The position numbers were made by a program, and so were the translations under genes. A stretch of DNA of 64,000 nt from the NCBI RefSeq assembly GCF_016907755.1, contig NZ_JAFBCN010000001.1:4402001-4466000 (forward strand). The letters are read 5' to 3'. The notes beneath the pieces are model-generated. The model had not been told where the DNA came from. It saw nothing but the letters and a program-made list of their open reading frames with translations, and searched no databases. The stretch comes from Cellulosimicrobium cellulans. Lineage in GTDB: Bacteria > Actinomycetota > Actinomycetes > Actinomycetales > Cellulomonadaceae. Positions 1 to 9,843 of the stretch are shown in pieces (the stretch's first letter is position 1; each line of letters starts with the position of its first letter).

Positions 1-83
1 CCGAGGACGTCGCCGCGGGATGCTTACACAACCCGCACACCCGCGAGCCCCGGGATCCCGGGGCCCTCCCAGGGACGCTCCCG

Positions 84-89
84 TAGGGT
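84..89 (+). promoter_or_regulatory. -10 box of a leaderless promoter for the PBP gene
   Basis: TAGGGT fits the actinobacterial TANNNT -10 pattern and is followed by exactly 7 nt before the ATG. Transcription would start at or next to the start codon. No convincing Shine-Dalgarno sequence lies in the gap, which supports a leaderless mRNA. Confidence 0.6.
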
Positions 90-96
90 TGTCACC

Positions 97-2442
97 ATGG
101 CTTCCCCTGTGCGTCCTCGCGGCCGGCAGATCAACGCGTACCAGCTCGTCGCCCTCTTCCTGGCGTTCGTGCTGGTCTCCGGCGTCGGCGGCGTCCTCGC
201 CGCCGGGCTGCTCGTCCCGCTGGCCGCCGGTGCGAACACGGCGACCGACACCGCGGTCGAGGTCTTCGACGAGCTGCCGGCGGACCTCGAGCCCGGCCCG
301 CTGTCGGAGCAGTCGCGCATCTACGCGAAGGACGGCACGACGCGCCTCGCGACGTTCTACACCGAGAACCGCATCGTCGTCCCGCTGGACCAGGTCTCGG
401 AGCCCATGAAGAACGCGGTCATCGCGATCGAGGACAAGCGCTTCTGGGACCACGGCGGGGTCGACGTCGAGGGTCTCCCGCGCGCGGTCGTCAACAACAT
501 CACGGGCGGCGACACCCAGGGCGCCTCGACGCTCACGCAGCAGTACGTGAAGAACGTGCTCATCGAGCAGGCCGTCCGCGAGGACGACACCATGGCGCTC
601 TACGAGGCCAACGAGAAGTCGCTCGGGCGCAAGGCGCGCGAGGCCAAGCTGGCCATCGCGCTCGAGAAGAAGATGACCAAGGAGGAGATCCTCCAGGGCT
701 ACCTCAACATCGCGCAGTTCGGACGCTCGGTCTACGGCGTGGAGACGGCGGCGCGGCACTACTTCAACAAGAGCGCGATCGACCTCGACTACGTCGAGGC
801 CGCGACGATCGCGGGGATCACGAAGGCCCCGTCGACGTACGACCCGACCACCGAGCCGGAGAACGCCCAGAGCCGCCGCGACATCGTGCTCAACCAGATG
901 TACCAGCAGGGGTACATCACCCGGGAGGAGTACGACACGGGCCGGGCCCGGCCGATCGCCGAGACGCTCTCCGTCCAGCCGCTCGAGGCGGGCTGCCAGG
1001 CGGCGCAGGACGGCGCCGCGTTCTTCTGCGACTACGTCACGAAGATCATCATGTCCGACCCGGTGTTCGGCGAGACCAAGGAGGAGCGCCAGACGCGCCT
1101 GTACCGCGGCGGTCTGGACATCTACACGACGCTCGACCCCGGCATGCAGGCGGCGGCGCAGCAGCACGCGTCGGCCGCGGTGCCCGCGGACGACCCGAGC
1201 CAGGTCGAGGACGCGATCGTCACCGTCGAGCCGGGGACCGGGAACATCCTCGCGATGGCGCAGAACCGCGCGTTCGACAACACCCAGGAGCCCGCGCCGA
1301 ACACGACCGCGGTCAACTACAGCGTCGACCAGGCCCACGGGTCGTCCAACGGGTTCTCCCCCGGCTCGACGTGGAAGCCGTTCGTGCTCGCCGAGTGGCT
1401 CAACCAGGGGCACTCGCTCTACGAGACGGTGAGCGCCAACAAGCGCACGTGGACGATCAACCGCGACTTCCGCGCGAGCTGCACGCGGCTCGGGAACGAG
1501 AAGTGGACCCCCGCCAACTCCGACGGGCCCGGCAGCGGGTCGATGTCGGTCCTCAAGGCGACGTTCAACTCGGTCAACACCGCGTACACGACGATGGCCA
1601 GCCAGCTCGACCTGTGCGGCATCGCGACCACCGCGAAGGCCGCCGGGTTCCAGCCGTCGATGCTCCAGGACGAGGGCAACATCAACATCAACGCGTCGAT
1701 GATCCTCGGCACCCAGAACTCCTCCCCGCTGCAGATGGCCGCGGCGTACGCGACCTTCGCGAGCGGCGGCACGTACTGCTCGCCCGTCGCGATCACCAAG
1801 GTCCTCGACTCCGACGGCCAGGAGCTCCCGGTGCCGTCCGCGAACTGCCAGCCCAACGCCATCGACCCGACGGTCGCGAACACGGTGACCTACGCCCTGC
1901 AGCAGGTGCTCACCCAGGGCTCCGGGCGCGGCAACGGTCTCGCCGACGGGCGTCCGGCCGCCGGCAAGACCGGTACGGCGAACAACAACACGCACACGTG
2001 GTTCATCGGGTACACCCCGCAGGTCGTCACCGCCGTGTGGATCGGCAACGCCGAGAGCGACGTCCCGATGAACGGGCGCTTCACGATCAACGGGAAGACC
2101 CGCCCGTACTGGTACGGCTCGAGCCTGGCCGCCCCGACCTGGCGCGACTACATGAACCAGATCCTCGCCGGCCAGCCCGCCCCGGGCTTCGCCGACCCGG
2201 ACTGGCAGCGGATCAACGCCCCCGCACCGCCCCCCACGGCGCCGACGACCCCCGAGGGTGGCGACGGAGGCGGCGACCAGGGTGGTGGCGGCCCCGGCGG
2301 TGGCGACCAGGGTGGCGACCAGCCGGACGCCGACGCCGGTGGCGGACGTGGCGACCGCGGTGACCGCGGGAACGGGGCCGGCCGGGACGACGTCGACCTC
2401 GGCGAGTGGTTCGGCAACCTCGGCGGCGGGGGGAACGGCTGA
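97..2442 (+). CDS. ponA2: Class A penicillin-binding protein (glycosyltransferase/transpeptidase)
   Basis: Bifunctional peptidoglycan synthase, 781 aa, anchored by one N-terminal membrane segment (about residues 14-40). The GT51 domain shows EDKRFWDHGG and ASTLTQQYVKN. The transpeptidase shows the serine motif STWK near residue 424, SVN near 492 and KTGTA near 623. The last 60 residues are a Gly/Asp-rich tail (GGDGGG, GGDQGG repeats) instead of a PASTA domain. It polymerises and cross-links glycan outside the membrane. The following metallophosphoesterase matches the ponA2 neighbourhood of mycobacteria, so the symbol rests partly on gene order. The ATG is fixed by the leaderless promoter just upstream. 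Confidence 0.95.
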   Translation: MASPVRPRGRQINAYQLVALFLAFVLVSGVGGVLAAGLLVPLAAGANTATDTAVEVFDELPADLEPGPLSEQSRIYAKDGTTRLATFYTENRIVVPLDQVSEPMKNAVIAIEDKRFWDHGGVDVEGLPRAVVNNITGGDTQGASTLTQQYVKNVLIEQAVREDDTMALYEANEKSLGRKAREAKLAIALEKKMTKEEILQGYLNIAQFGRSVYGVETAARHYFNKSAIDLDYVEAATIAGITKAPSTYDPTTEPENAQSRRDIVLNQMYQQGYITREEYDTGRARPIAETLSVQPLEAGCQAAQDGAAFFCDYVTKIIMSDPVFGETKEERQTRLYRGGLDIYTTLDPGMQAAAQQHASAAVPADDPSQVEDAIVTVEPGTGNILAMAQNRAFDNTQEPAPNTTAVNYSVDQAHGSSNGFSPGSTWKPFVLAEWLNQGHSLYETVSANKRTWTINRDFRASCTRLGNEKWTPANSDGPGSGSMSVLKATFNSVNTAYTTMASQLDLCGIATTAKAAGFQPSMLQDEGNININASMILGTQNSSPLQMAAAYATFASGGTYCSPVAITKVLDSDGQELPVPSANCQPNAIDPTVANTVTYALQQVLTQGSGRGNGLADGRPAAGKTGTANNNTHTWFIGYTPQVVTAVWIGNAESDVPMNGRFTINGKTRPYWYGSSLAAPTWRDYMNQILAGQPAPGFADPDWQRINAPAPPPTAPTTPEGGDGGGDQGGGGPGGGDQGGDQPDADAGGGRGDRGDRGNGAGRDDVDLGEWFGNLGGGGNG

Positions 2443-3404
2443 GCGCCGTCGGCCGACGCCGGGCCGTGCGCGGGCTCGGCGCGCTCGCAGCGGTCGGTCT
2501 CGCCGGCGTCGCGTACGCGCACGTCGAGACCAAGCTCTTCACGCTCCGCCGGGTGACCGTGCCCGTGCTGCCCGCCGGCACGCCCGACCTGCGGGTGCTC
2601 CACGTCTCGGACCTCCACCTGGTCCCCAGCCAGCGGCGCAAGATCGAGTGGGTGCGCTCGCTCGCCGAGCTCGAGCCCGACCTCGTCGTCGACACCGGCG
2701 ACAACCTCGCGCACGTCGACTCGCTCGACCCGCTGCTGCACGCGCTCGAGCCGCTGCTCTCGACTCCCGGCGCCTTCGTCATGGGGTCGAACGACTACTA
2801 CGCGCCCGTCCCCAAGAACCCCGCGCGCTACCTCCTGCCGGACGCGCGCCTGCCGTTCGCGTCCGAGGCGCGTCTGCTGCCCGCGGGCGAGCTCGCCGCG
2901 GCGATGCGCGACGCGGGCTGGGCGGACCTCACGAACCGTCGCGACGTCCTGGAGGTCGGCGGCGTCCGCCTCGACCTCGTCGGGGTGGACGACCCCCACC
3001 TCGACCGGGACGTCTTCCCGGCTCCGTCAGCGCCGGCCGCCCCTCGCCCGGGCTCGGCGGAGTCGTCGAGCGACGGCCCGGTGCTCCGCGTCGGGGTCAC
3101 GCACGCGCCGTACCGGCGTGTGCTGGACGCCATGCACGACGACGCCGCGGAGCTGATCCTCGCGGGCCACACCCACGGCGGGCAGCTCTGCGTGCCCGGG
3201 TTCGGCGCGCTCGTGACGAACTGCGACATCGACCGCCGGCGGGCCAAGGGCCTGCACGGCTGGCCTGGCGCGCGGCCCGACGCACCCGGCGGCGAGGACT
3301 CGACGTGGCTCCACGTCTCCGCCGGAGCGGGCACCTCGCCGTACGCGCAGGTGCGCTTCGCGTGCCGCCCCGAGGCGACGCTGCTCACGCTGACGGCACG
3401 CTGA
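2406..3404 (+). CDS. Metallophosphoesterase, membrane-anchored
   Basis: Calcineurin-like phosphoesterase of the YkuE type. The metal-ligand blocks are present in order: HVSDLHL, DTGDN, GSNDYY (where most relatives have GNHD), THAPYRR and GHTHGGQ. An N-terminal Arg-rich stretch followed by an Ala/Gly/Val helix suggests a membrane anchor or uncleaved signal. Two GTG starts are possible: 2406, overlapping the PBP end by 37 nt, or 2466. No clear ribosome site decides between them. It follows ponA2 closely, as in other actinobacteria, and is likely co-transcribed. The substrate is unknown. Confidence 0.88.
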   Translation: MVRQPRRRGERLSAVGRRRAVRGLGALAAVGLAGVAYAHVETKLFTLRRVTVPVLPAGTPDLRVLHVSDLHLVPSQRRKIEWVRSLAELEPDLVVDTGDNLAHVDSLDPLLHALEPLLSTPGAFVMGSNDYYAPVPKNPARYLLPDARLPFASEARLLPAGELAAAMRDAGWADLTNRRDVLEVGGVRLDLVGVDDPHLDRDVFPAPSAPAAPRPGSAESSSDGPVLRVGVTHAPYRRVLDAMHDDAAELILAGHTHGGQLCVPGFGALVTNCDIDRRRAKGLHGWPGARPDAPGGEDSTWLHVSAGAGTSPYAQVRFACRPEATLLTLTAR

Positions 3405-3494
3405 TCCCGTCGCGCACAGGTGTCCGGAGCGAGCCGCCGCCGGGTGTCGCGGGCGTCACGGGAATCGAGTTTCGTGGCACGGCACTTCGTCGGC

Positions 3495-3500
3495 TATTCT
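3495..3500 (+). promoter_or_regulatory. -10 box for tRNA-Pro
   Basis: TATTCT lies about 60 nt before the tRNA in an otherwise GC-rich gap (3405-3560) that holds no gene. The -35 element is not clear; a TTTCGT about 19 nt upstream is the only candidate. Confidence 0.45.
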
Positions 3501-3560
3501 GAGCAGGCTTCCCGCGCGGAAGACGAGGTCTCCTCGTCGACCACCGTGCGGACGAGCAAC

Positions 3561-3638
<78 letters not shown>

Positions 3639-3642
3639 GCTG

Positions 3643-3673
3643 AAGGCCCGGAATCTTCATGATTCCGGGCCTT
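3643..3673. terminator. Hairpin terminator between tRNA-Pro and the convergent membrane gene
   Basis: A perfect 13-bp stem (AAGGCCCGGAATC / GATTCCGGGCCTT) with loop TTCAT. It sits 5 nt after the tRNA and 2 nt after the stop of the minus-strand gene, so it probably serves both. There is no U tract, as is common in actinobacteria. Confidence 0.8.
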
Positions 3674-3675
3674 CG

Positions 3676-4497
3676 TCATGTCCCCCCGGCTGCGTCGCAC
3701 GGCGGGTCGACCGCCACCCCCGCGACCTCCGCCTCCCCGACCAGGAGTTCGAGGGCGCGCTCCATCGCCGTCGGCTGGAGCTTGCCGACCTGGTGCCCGT
3801 GCGGGTGGTCGAAGAAGGCGAGCAGGCACAGCAGGAGCGTGATGACGAGCGTGACGCTGCCCATGAGCAGGCCCTGCGTCGCGGCCCGCTCCGCGGAGTC
3901 GGCGAAGAAGAGCAGGAAGACGAAGACGGTCGCGGAGACGACGAAGAGGACGAGCCACAGCGGCAGCGGGATCAGGCCCTCCGCGCCGTGCACGCGGGAC
4001 TGGCGGGCGTCCTCGCGCGCGGCGGTCTGGTCCATCCACCGGTCGTAGGCGGACTGCTGGGTGTCCGACGCGGGGACGACGTCGCGCACGGTCTGGTAGA
4101 GCGCGACCCCCCACGGGTTCACCGCCTCGCCGAGCTCGCCGTCGGCCATCTGCCCCCACTCCTCCGCGACGACGTACCGGGCGTAGCAGACGAGCTCTCC
4201 GGACAGCCGCGCCGCGTCGTCGGGGGCGAAGAACTGCGCGGTCTCCAGCTGCTGCACGACGATCCGCGCCTCGGCCTCGGCACCGCTCCTGGCCTCGTCG
4301 TACGACTCGAACGCGAGGAAGACGATGAATCCCAGGAGCACGGAGAAGCCCGTGGCGACCACCCCGAAGACGCCGGACGCCCGGTCGCCGTCGCTGAACC
4401 GGCTCCCGGCCGGCGCCCGCCGTCGGACGAGCAGCATCGCCGCCACGGCCACGGCGACGACGGCGACGGTCACGATCGCGCCGACGACGATGCTCAC
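3676..4497 (-). CDS. Bestrophin-like (DUF4239) membrane protein
   Basis: 273 aa with four hydrophobic segments: one at the N-terminus after SIVVGAIV, one around GVFGVVATGFSVLLGFIVFL, and two near the C-terminus (LWLVLFVVSATVFVFLLFF and a segment ending LLLCLLAFFDHP). The arrangement of two N-terminal and two C-terminal helices around a soluble middle fits the DUF4239 family, which is distantly related to bestrophin channels. The GTG at 4497 was chosen because GGAGGAGGT lies 3 nt before it; the upstream in-frame extension is Arg-rich and improbable. Function unknown. Confidence 0.8.
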   Translation of the reverse strand: MSIVVGAIVTVAVVAVAVAAMLLVRRRAPAGSRFSDGDRASGVFGVVATGFSVLLGFIVFLAFESYDEARSGAEAEARIVVQQLETAQFFAPDDAARLSGELVCYARYVVAEEWGQMADGELGEAVNPWGVALYQTVRDVVPASDTQQSAYDRWMDQTAAREDARQSRVHGAEGLIPLPLWLVLFVVSATVFVFLLFFADSAERAATQGLLMGSVTLVITLLLCLLAFFDHPHGHQVGKLQPTAMERALELLVGEAEVAGVAVDPPCDAAGGT

Positions 4498-4745
4498 GGC
4501 ACCTCCTCCGCGCGGGTACCGCCGCACGGTGCGCGACGGGCTGTCCCGGACAGCCTGCCCGCGGACTCCGCCAGGGGTCGTCACGCGAAACGCATGAACG
4601 CCGCCGCGGCGTGGCGTCGCGACCTGGCGCGCGCCGAGCCTAGGGACGTGCCGGCACCTGCCGCCGCACCTCGCACCGCGCACCGGTTCGCGCGAGACTG
4701 GGGCCGTCCGCCCACGTCCCGGGCGCCCGAACCGCGGAGGTCGTC

Positions 4746-5978
4746 ATGAGCGCTGGTCGTCACGTCGTCGTCGGAGGAGGGCTCGCCGCGGCGAAGGCCG
4801 TCGAGACGCTGCGCGACGAGGGCTACGACGGCGGGCTGACCGTCGTCGCGCGCGAGCGGCACCGCCCGTACGAGCGGCCGCCGCTCTCCAAGGACTACCT
4901 GCGCGGCGAGGCCGAACGCGAGTCGGTGTTCCCCCTCTCCGCGGACTGGTACGCCGAGCACGACGTCGAGCTGCTCACCGAGACCGACGCGACCGCCGTC
5001 GACCTCGCGGGCCGGAGCGTGTCCCTCGACGACGGCCGGACCCTGCCGTACGAGAAGCTGCTGCTCGCCACGGGCTCGGCGCCGCGGCGGATCCCGCTGC
5101 CCGGCCTCGACCTGGACGGCGTCCACGAGCTGCGCACGCTCGACGACAGCGACGCCCTCGCCGCCGCGCTGCGCACCGCCCACGACGGCGGCGCGGGGCG
5201 GCTCGCGATCGTCGGCGACGGGTGGATCGGGCTCGAGGTCGCGGCGTCCGCCCGCACGCTCGGCCTGGACGTCACGGTGATCGGGCTCGGCACCCACCCG
5301 CTCGAGCGCGTCCTCGGCCCGGAGATGGGCGAGCTGTACGGGCAGGTCCACACCGACCACGGCGTCCACCTGCACCGCCGCGCCCAGGTCACGGGCATCT
5401 CGGGCGCGGGCGGCCGCGCGACGGGCGTCGACCTCGCCGACGGGACGCACGTCGACGCCGACCTCGTGCTCGTCGCCGTCGGCGCGGTCCCGAACGTCGC
5501 GCTCGCCCGCGACGCGGGCCTGGCGCTCGACTCCGCGACGGGCGGCGTCGTCGCCTCCGCGACGCTCCAGACCACCGACCCCGACGTCTTCGTCGCGGGC
5601 GACATCGCGAGCGTCCCGTCCGCGCGCTACGGGCGGGCGGTGCGCGTCGAGCACTGGGCGACGGCCCTCAACCAGGGCCCGCACGCCGCGCGCGCGATGC
5701 TCGGCGCGACGGACCCCTACCCCGAGCTGCCCTACTTCTTCTCCGACCAGTACGACGTCGGCATGGAGTACCTCGGCTTCGTCGCCGGCCCGGACGCGTA
5801 CGACGAGGTCGTGGTCTCCGGCTCCGTCCCGGACCGCGAGCTCGTGGCGTTCTGGGTCAAGGACGGCCGCGTCGAGGCCGGCATGGCCGTCAACGTCTGG
5901 GACCGCATGGACGACGTCAAGACCCTCATCCACCGCGACGCCGTCGACCGCGCCGAGCTGGAGTCCTTCGTCGGCTGA
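4746..5978 (+). CDS. FAD-dependent ferredoxin/rubredoxin-type reductase
   Basis: 410 aa pyridine-nucleotide-disulphide oxidoreductase of the ferredoxin-reductase type. FAD-binding VVVGGGLAAAKAVE is at the N-terminus, ERPPLSKDYL follows, and the NAD(P)H Rossmann motif is GDGWIGLE near residue 158. The second FAD motif is DVFVAGDIA, and a reductase C-terminal domain follows from about residue 320. No redox-active CXXC is present, so it transfers electrons from NAD(P)H to a ferredoxin or a P450/dioxygenase partner rather than acting on a disulphide. GGAGG sits 5 nt before the ATG. No ferredoxin gene is adjacent, so the partner is unknown. Confidence 0.9.
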   Translation: MSAGRHVVVGGGLAAAKAVETLRDEGYDGGLTVVARERHRPYERPPLSKDYLRGEAERESVFPLSADWYAEHDVELLTETDATAVDLAGRSVSLDDGRTLPYEKLLLATGSAPRRIPLPGLDLDGVHELRTLDDSDALAAALRTAHDGGAGRLAIVGDGWIGLEVAASARTLGLDVTVIGLGTHPLERVLGPEMGELYGQVHTDHGVHLHRRAQVTGISGAGGRATGVDLADGTHVDADLVLVAVGAVPNVALARDAGLALDSATGGVVASATLQTTDPDVFVAGDIASVPSARYGRAVRVEHWATALNQGPHAARAMLGATDPYPELPYFFSDQYDVGMEYLGFVAGPDAYDEVVVSGSVPDRELVAFWVKDGRVEAGMAVNVWDRMDDVKTLIHRDAVDRAELESFVG

Positions 5979-5997
5979 CCCCTCGTGCGGCGAGCAC

Positions 5998-6039
5998 GCG
6001 GTTGCCGCCGGTCAGGTGCCCGGACCGGGCGGCAACCGC
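5998..6039. terminator. Hairpin terminator between convergent reductase and prpC
   Basis: GCGGTTGCCGCC pairs perfectly with GGCGGCAACCGC. The stem extends inward by a further CCGGTC/GACCGG with a bulge. It lies 20 nt after the reductase stop and 25 nt after the prpC stop, so it is probably bidirectional. Confidence 0.75.
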
Positions 6040-6063
6040 ATGTTCGGCGGAGGGTTTCCGGCG

Positions 6064-7197
6064 TCAGGGGAGGTCGCGCTGCGGCGGGCCGACGTAGTCG
6101 CTGAGCGGGCGGATGAGGGCGTTGGCGGCGCGCTGCTCCATGACGTGCGCCGTCCAGCCCACCACGCGGGACGCGACGAACAGCGGCGTGAACATGGGGG
6201 TGTCGAAGCCCATGAGGTGGTAGGCGGGACCTGCCGGGTAGTCGAGGTTGGGGAGGATGTTCTTGCGCTCGGTCATCGCGGCCTCGAGCGCGACGTAGAG
6301 GTCGAGGAGGTCCTGGCGACCGTAGTGCGCGACGAGGTCGTCGAGGGTCGCGCGCATGGTCGGGACCCGGGAGTCGCCGTGCTTGTAGACGCGGTGCCCG
6401 AAGCCCATGATCTTGCGCTTGTGCGCGAGGGCGTCGTCGAGCCACGCCGCGGCGCGGTCGGCGGTCCCGATCTCGGCGAACGTCGCCATGACGGCCTCGT
6501 TCGCGCCGCCGTGGAGCGGACCCTTGAGCGCGCCGACGGCGCCGGTCACCGCCGAGTGCAGGTCCGACAACGTCGACGTGATGACGCGCGCGGTGAACGT
6601 GGATGCGTTGAACGAGTGCTCGGCGTAGAGGACCATCGACACCTCGAAGGCCCGCACGACGGCGGGCTCGGGCTCCTCGCCGAACGTCATCCACAGGAAG
6701 TTCTCGGCGTAGGACAGGTCGTCGCGCGGCTCGACGATCTGCTGGCCCCGACGACGGCGCTGGTCGAGCGCGACGGCGGCGGGCAGCACGGCCCACAGAC
6801 GGACCGCCTTGGCCTGCTCGGCCTCGGGCGAGGAGTCCTCGGCGTCGGGGTCGTGCGCGCCGAGCTGCGAGATCGCGGTGCGGACGACGTCCATGGGGTG
6901 GCACGTCGTCGGGAGCTCGAGGATCGCGTTGCGCACGTTGCCGGGCAGGGCCCGGTGCGCGCGTTCGACGGCAGTCTGCTCGGCGAGCTGCTCGGGCGTC
7001 GGGAGATCGCCGTGCCACAGGAGGTAGGCGACCTCCTCGAAGCTGCGGCGCGCGGCGAGGTCCTGCACCGGGTAGCCGCGGTAGAGGAGCGAGTTCGTGT
7101 CGGGGTTGACCTTGGAGATCGCGGTGACGTCGACGACGACGCCCGCGAGCCCCTTGCGGATCTCGGGCCCCTCGGTGGTGGTCGGGGAGGTGGTCAT
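6064..7197 (-). CDS. prpC: 2-methylcitrate synthase / citrate synthase family
   Basis: 377 aa, the usual length for the short citrate-synthase family. It condenses propionyl-CoA with oxaloacetate in the methylcitrate cycle. Conserved blocks include SLLYRGYPVQDLA near residue 37, AEHSFNASTFTARV, GPLHGGANEAVM and MGFGHRVYKHGDSRVP, which carry the catalytic His and Asp region. AAGGAG lies 7 nt before the ATG. It is the last gene of the gntR-prpD-prpB-prpC operon, starting about 80 nt after prpB. The neighbours favour methylcitrate synthase over the housekeeping citrate synthase. Confidence 0.95.
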   Translation of the reverse strand: MTTSPTTTEGPEIRKGLAGVVVDVTAISKVNPDTNSLLYRGYPVQDLAARRSFEEVAYLLWHGDLPTPEQLAEQTAVERAHRALPGNVRNAILELPTTCHPMDVVRTAISQLGAHDPDAEDSSPEAEQAKAVRLWAVLPAAVALDQRRRRGQQIVEPRDDLSYAENFLWMTFGEEPEPAVVRAFEVSMVLYAEHSFNASTFTARVITSTLSDLHSAVTGAVGALKGPLHGGANEAVMATFAEIGTADRAAAWLDDALAHKRKIMGFGHRVYKHGDSRVPTMRATLDDLVAHYGRQDLLDLYVALEAAMTERKNILPNLDYPAGPAYHLMGFDTPMFTPLFVASRVVGWTAHVMEQRAANALIRPLSDYVGPPQRDLP

Positions 7198-7277
7198 GCG
7201 GTCACTCCTTCGTGCAGCACGGGTCGCGGGGAGAATGCCGGTGCCGCGGCCGACGGGCCCGCGGCACCGGCGGGTCG

Positions 7278-8195
7278 TCAGGGCCGGTACGTGAAGATGC
7301 CCTCGTCGAACGTGTTGTAGGCGGCGTAGTCGAGGAGCTCGTAGAGGCGCGCGCGCGTCTGCATGCCCGCGACCTGGCCCGCCTGGGTGCCGGTCGCGGC
7401 GATCTCGTCGAGCGCGCGCTCGGTCGCGCCCATCGCGACCCGCAGGAGCGTGACGGGGTAGATGATCAGCCGGACGCCGGCGTCGCCGAGCTGGCGGCGC
7501 GTGAAGAGCTCGGACTTGCCGAACTCGGTCATGTTGGCGAGCACGGGCACGTCGACGGCGGACGCGACGGCCTCGAACTCCGACAGGTCCTTCATCGCCT
7601 CGGGGAAGATCGCGTCGGCCCCCGCGTCGACGAGCGCCTTGGCGCGGTCGATCGCGGCGCGCAGCCCGGCGTCGCCGGGGATCGTGCCGCGGACGTCGGT
7701 GCGCGCCATGATCAGGAAGCCGGGGTCACGGCGCGCGTCGGCCGCCGCGCGGACGCGCTTGGCGGCTTCGTCGAGCCCGACGACCTCCTTGCCGTCGAGG
7801 TGGCCGCACCGCTTGGGGTTGACCTGGTCCTCGACGTGCGCGCCGGCGACGCCCGCGTCCTCGAGCGCCTGGACCGTGCGCGCGACGTTCATCGGCTCGC
7901 CGAACCCGGTGTCGGCGTCGACGAGCGCGGGCAGGTCGGTGACACGTGCGATCTGCTGCGAGCGCCCCGCGACCTCGGTGAGGGTCGTGAGGCCGATGTC
8001 GGGCAGGCCGAGGTCGGCCGACAGCACGGCCCCCGACACGTACACGCCCTCGAAGCCCTTGTCCTGGATCAGGCGCGCGGACAGCGGGTTGAACGCGCCC
8101 GGGAGCCGCAGCGGCTCCCCCGTGGTCGCCGCGGTGTCGAGCGCCGCGCGGAACGCGCGCCGCTTGTCCGACGGCGTCACCTGGCTGTACAGCAT
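7278..8195 (-). CDS. prpB: 2-methylisocitrate lyase
   Basis: 305 aa member of the isocitrate lyase/PEP mutase family. It splits 2-methylisocitrate into pyruvate and succinate. The catalytic KRCGH is present in NPKRCGHLDGKEV, the metal-binding DADTGFGEP precedes it, and IFPEAM and ANMTEFGKS follow. Its ATG shares one base with the prpD stop (TGATG), so the two are translationally coupled. An open frame continues far upstream in the same phase, but it is only the shadow of prpD. The start at 8195 gives the standard N-terminus. Confidence 0.96.
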   Translation of the reverse strand: MLYSQVTPSDKRRAFRAALDTAATTGEPLRLPGAFNPLSARLIQDKGFEGVYVSGAVLSADLGLPDIGLTTLTEVAGRSQQIARVTDLPALVDADTGFGEPMNVARTVQALEDAGVAGAHVEDQVNPKRCGHLDGKEVVGLDEAAKRVRAAADARRDPGFLIMARTDVRGTIPGDAGLRAAIDRAKALVDAGADAIFPEAMKDLSEFEAVASAVDVPVLANMTEFGKSELFTRRQLGDAGVRLIIYPVTLLRVAMGATERALDEIAATGTQAGQVAGMQTRARLYELLDYAAYNTFDEGIFTYRP

Positions 8196-9814
8196 CAGCG
8201 GGCCTCTCCCTCGGTCGCAGGCTCGTCCGCCTCGTGCATGGTGAACCCCTCGCCCTCGAACTCCGCAGGCGTCTCGCCGGCGTCGTCGTGCCCCAGCTCG
8301 AACAGCCCGGTCGGCACGGGGACGGAGTCGAGCAACCCGGGGCACCCGACGATCGTCAGCTCGCGCACCTCGGCCGGCGTGAGCGACGGGAGGCGCTGCG
8401 CGAGGTCGAGGAAGCGCTCGATCTCCGCGTCCTCGAGGACTCCCGCGGCGAGGGTCCGGAACTTCTTCACGTACTGCTCGCGGCCGAACGGCCGCGCCCC
8501 GAGCGGGTGCGCGTCGGCGACGGCGATCTCGCGGACGAGGCGGCCGCCGTCGGCCAGCTCGATCTCGACGCGCCCGCCGAACGCCTTCTCGGCCGGGTCG
8601 GTCGAGTGGTAGCGGCGCGTCCACTCCGGGTCCTCGGCCGTGGTGACCTTGGCCCACAGCGCGACGGTGTCCTGCCGACCGGCCCGCTCGGGAGCGTACG
8701 AGTCGACGTGGTGCCAGCCGCCGTCCTGCAGCGCGACCGCGAAGATGTACGGGATCGAGTGGTCGAGCGTCTCGCGCGACGCGGTCGGGTCGTACTTCTG
8801 CGGGTCGTTCGCGCCGGACCCGATGACGTAGTGCGTGTGGTGGCTCGTGTGGATGACGATGCTCGCGACGTTGTCCGGGTCCGCGAGCCACGGGTGCTCG
8901 TCGTGGAGCGCGCGGGCGAGGTCGATGAGCGCCTGCGACTGGTACTCCGCGGAGTGCTCCTTGGTGTACGTGTCGAGGATCGCGGTCTTGGGCTCCCCGG
9001 GGGCCGGGAGCACGACGTCGTACGCCGCGTCCGGGCCGTCGAGCAGCCACGCGACGACGCCGTCCTCGCCCTCGTAGATCGGCTCGGGCGACGTCTGGCC
9101 GCGCATCGCCCGGTCGACGGCCTCGACCGCGACCTTGCCCGCGAACGCCGGGGCGTGCGCCTTCCACGTGGAGATCTGGCCCTTGCGGGACTGGCGGGTG
9201 GCCGTCGTCGTGTGCAGGGCCTGCCCGATCGCCTGGAACACGGTCTCGGTGTCGAGGCCCAGCAGCGTGCCGATGCCCGCGGCGGCCGACGGCCCGAGGT
9301 GCGCGACGTGGTCGATCTTGTGCCGGTGCAGGCTGATCGCGCGCACGAGGTCGACCTGGATCTCGTACCCGGTCGCGATCGCCCGCACGACCGCGGCGCC
9401 GTCGGACCCGGCGTGCTGCGCGACGGCGAGGATCGGCGGGATGTTGTCGCCCGGGTGGGAGTACTCGGCGGCGAGGAACGTGTCGTGGAAGTCGAGCTCG
9501 CGCACCGCGACGCCGTTCGCCCACGCCGCCCACTCGGGGCTCGTGCGGGTCGTGAGGTCGCAGCCGAACACCGTCGACCCCGGGGTGTACGGGTGCGCGA
9601 GCGCCTGGCCGCGCGCCGCGACCGCGGGGCCGCGCGTGAGGCTGGCCGCGGCGACGGCCGCGTTGTCGATGACCCGGTTGACGACCATGTCGACGACCTC
9701 GGGCGTGACCTCGACGGGGTCGGTCGCGAGTTCGGCGAGCTTCCACGCGAGCTGGTCGGTGCGGTCGAGCGGTTCCGCGCTGGGGTAGACGCGCAGGTGG
9801 TGGGTGTACGGCAT
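8195..9814 (-). CDS. prpD: 2-methylcitrate dehydratase
   Basis: 539 aa MmgE/PrpD-family enzyme that dehydrates 2-methylcitrate to methyl-cis-aconitate. Typical blocks are [49 protein letters not shown] and [16 protein letters not shown]. The C-terminus carries an acidic tail of about 35 residues beyond the conserved fold. GGAG lies 7 nt before the ATG. The gene starts 29 nt after gntR and overlaps prpB by one base, so all four genes appear to form one transcript. Confidence 0.96.
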   Translation of the reverse strand: MPYTHHLRVYPSAEPLDRTDQLAWKLAELATDPVEVTPEVVDMVVNRVIDNAAVAAASLTRGPAVAARGQALAHPYTPGSTVFGCDLTTRTSPEWAAWANGVAVRELDFHDTFLAAEYSHPGDNIPPILAVAQHAGSDGAAVVRAIATGYEIQVDLVRAISLHRHKIDHVAHLGPSAAAGIGTLLGLDTETVFQAIGQALHTTTATRQSRKGQISTWKAHAPAFAGKVAVEAVDRAMRGQTSPEPIYEGEDGVVAWLLDGPDAAYDVVLPAPGEPKTAILDTYTKEHSAEYQSQALIDLARALHDEHPWLADPDNVASIVIHTSHHTHYVIGSGANDPQKYDPTASRETLDHSIPYIFAVALQDGGWHHVDSYAPERAGRQDTVALWAKVTTAEDPEWTRRYHSTDPAEKAFGGRVEIELADGGRLVREIAVADAHPLGARPFGREQYVKKFRTLAAGVLEDAEIERFLDLAQRLPSLTPAEVRELTIVGCPGLLDSVPVPTGLFELGHDDAGETPAEFEGEGFTMHEADEPATEGEAR

Positions 9815-9843
9815 CGGTGTCTCCGTCGTGCGGTGGGCGGTGG

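Noticed and set aside
2258-3502. Long plus-strand open frame of 414 codons overlapping ponA2 and the metallophosphoesterase
   Set aside because: It is made of Arg/Ala/Pro-rich sequence with no domain and follows the third-position GC bias of the real genes; it is a shadow frame.
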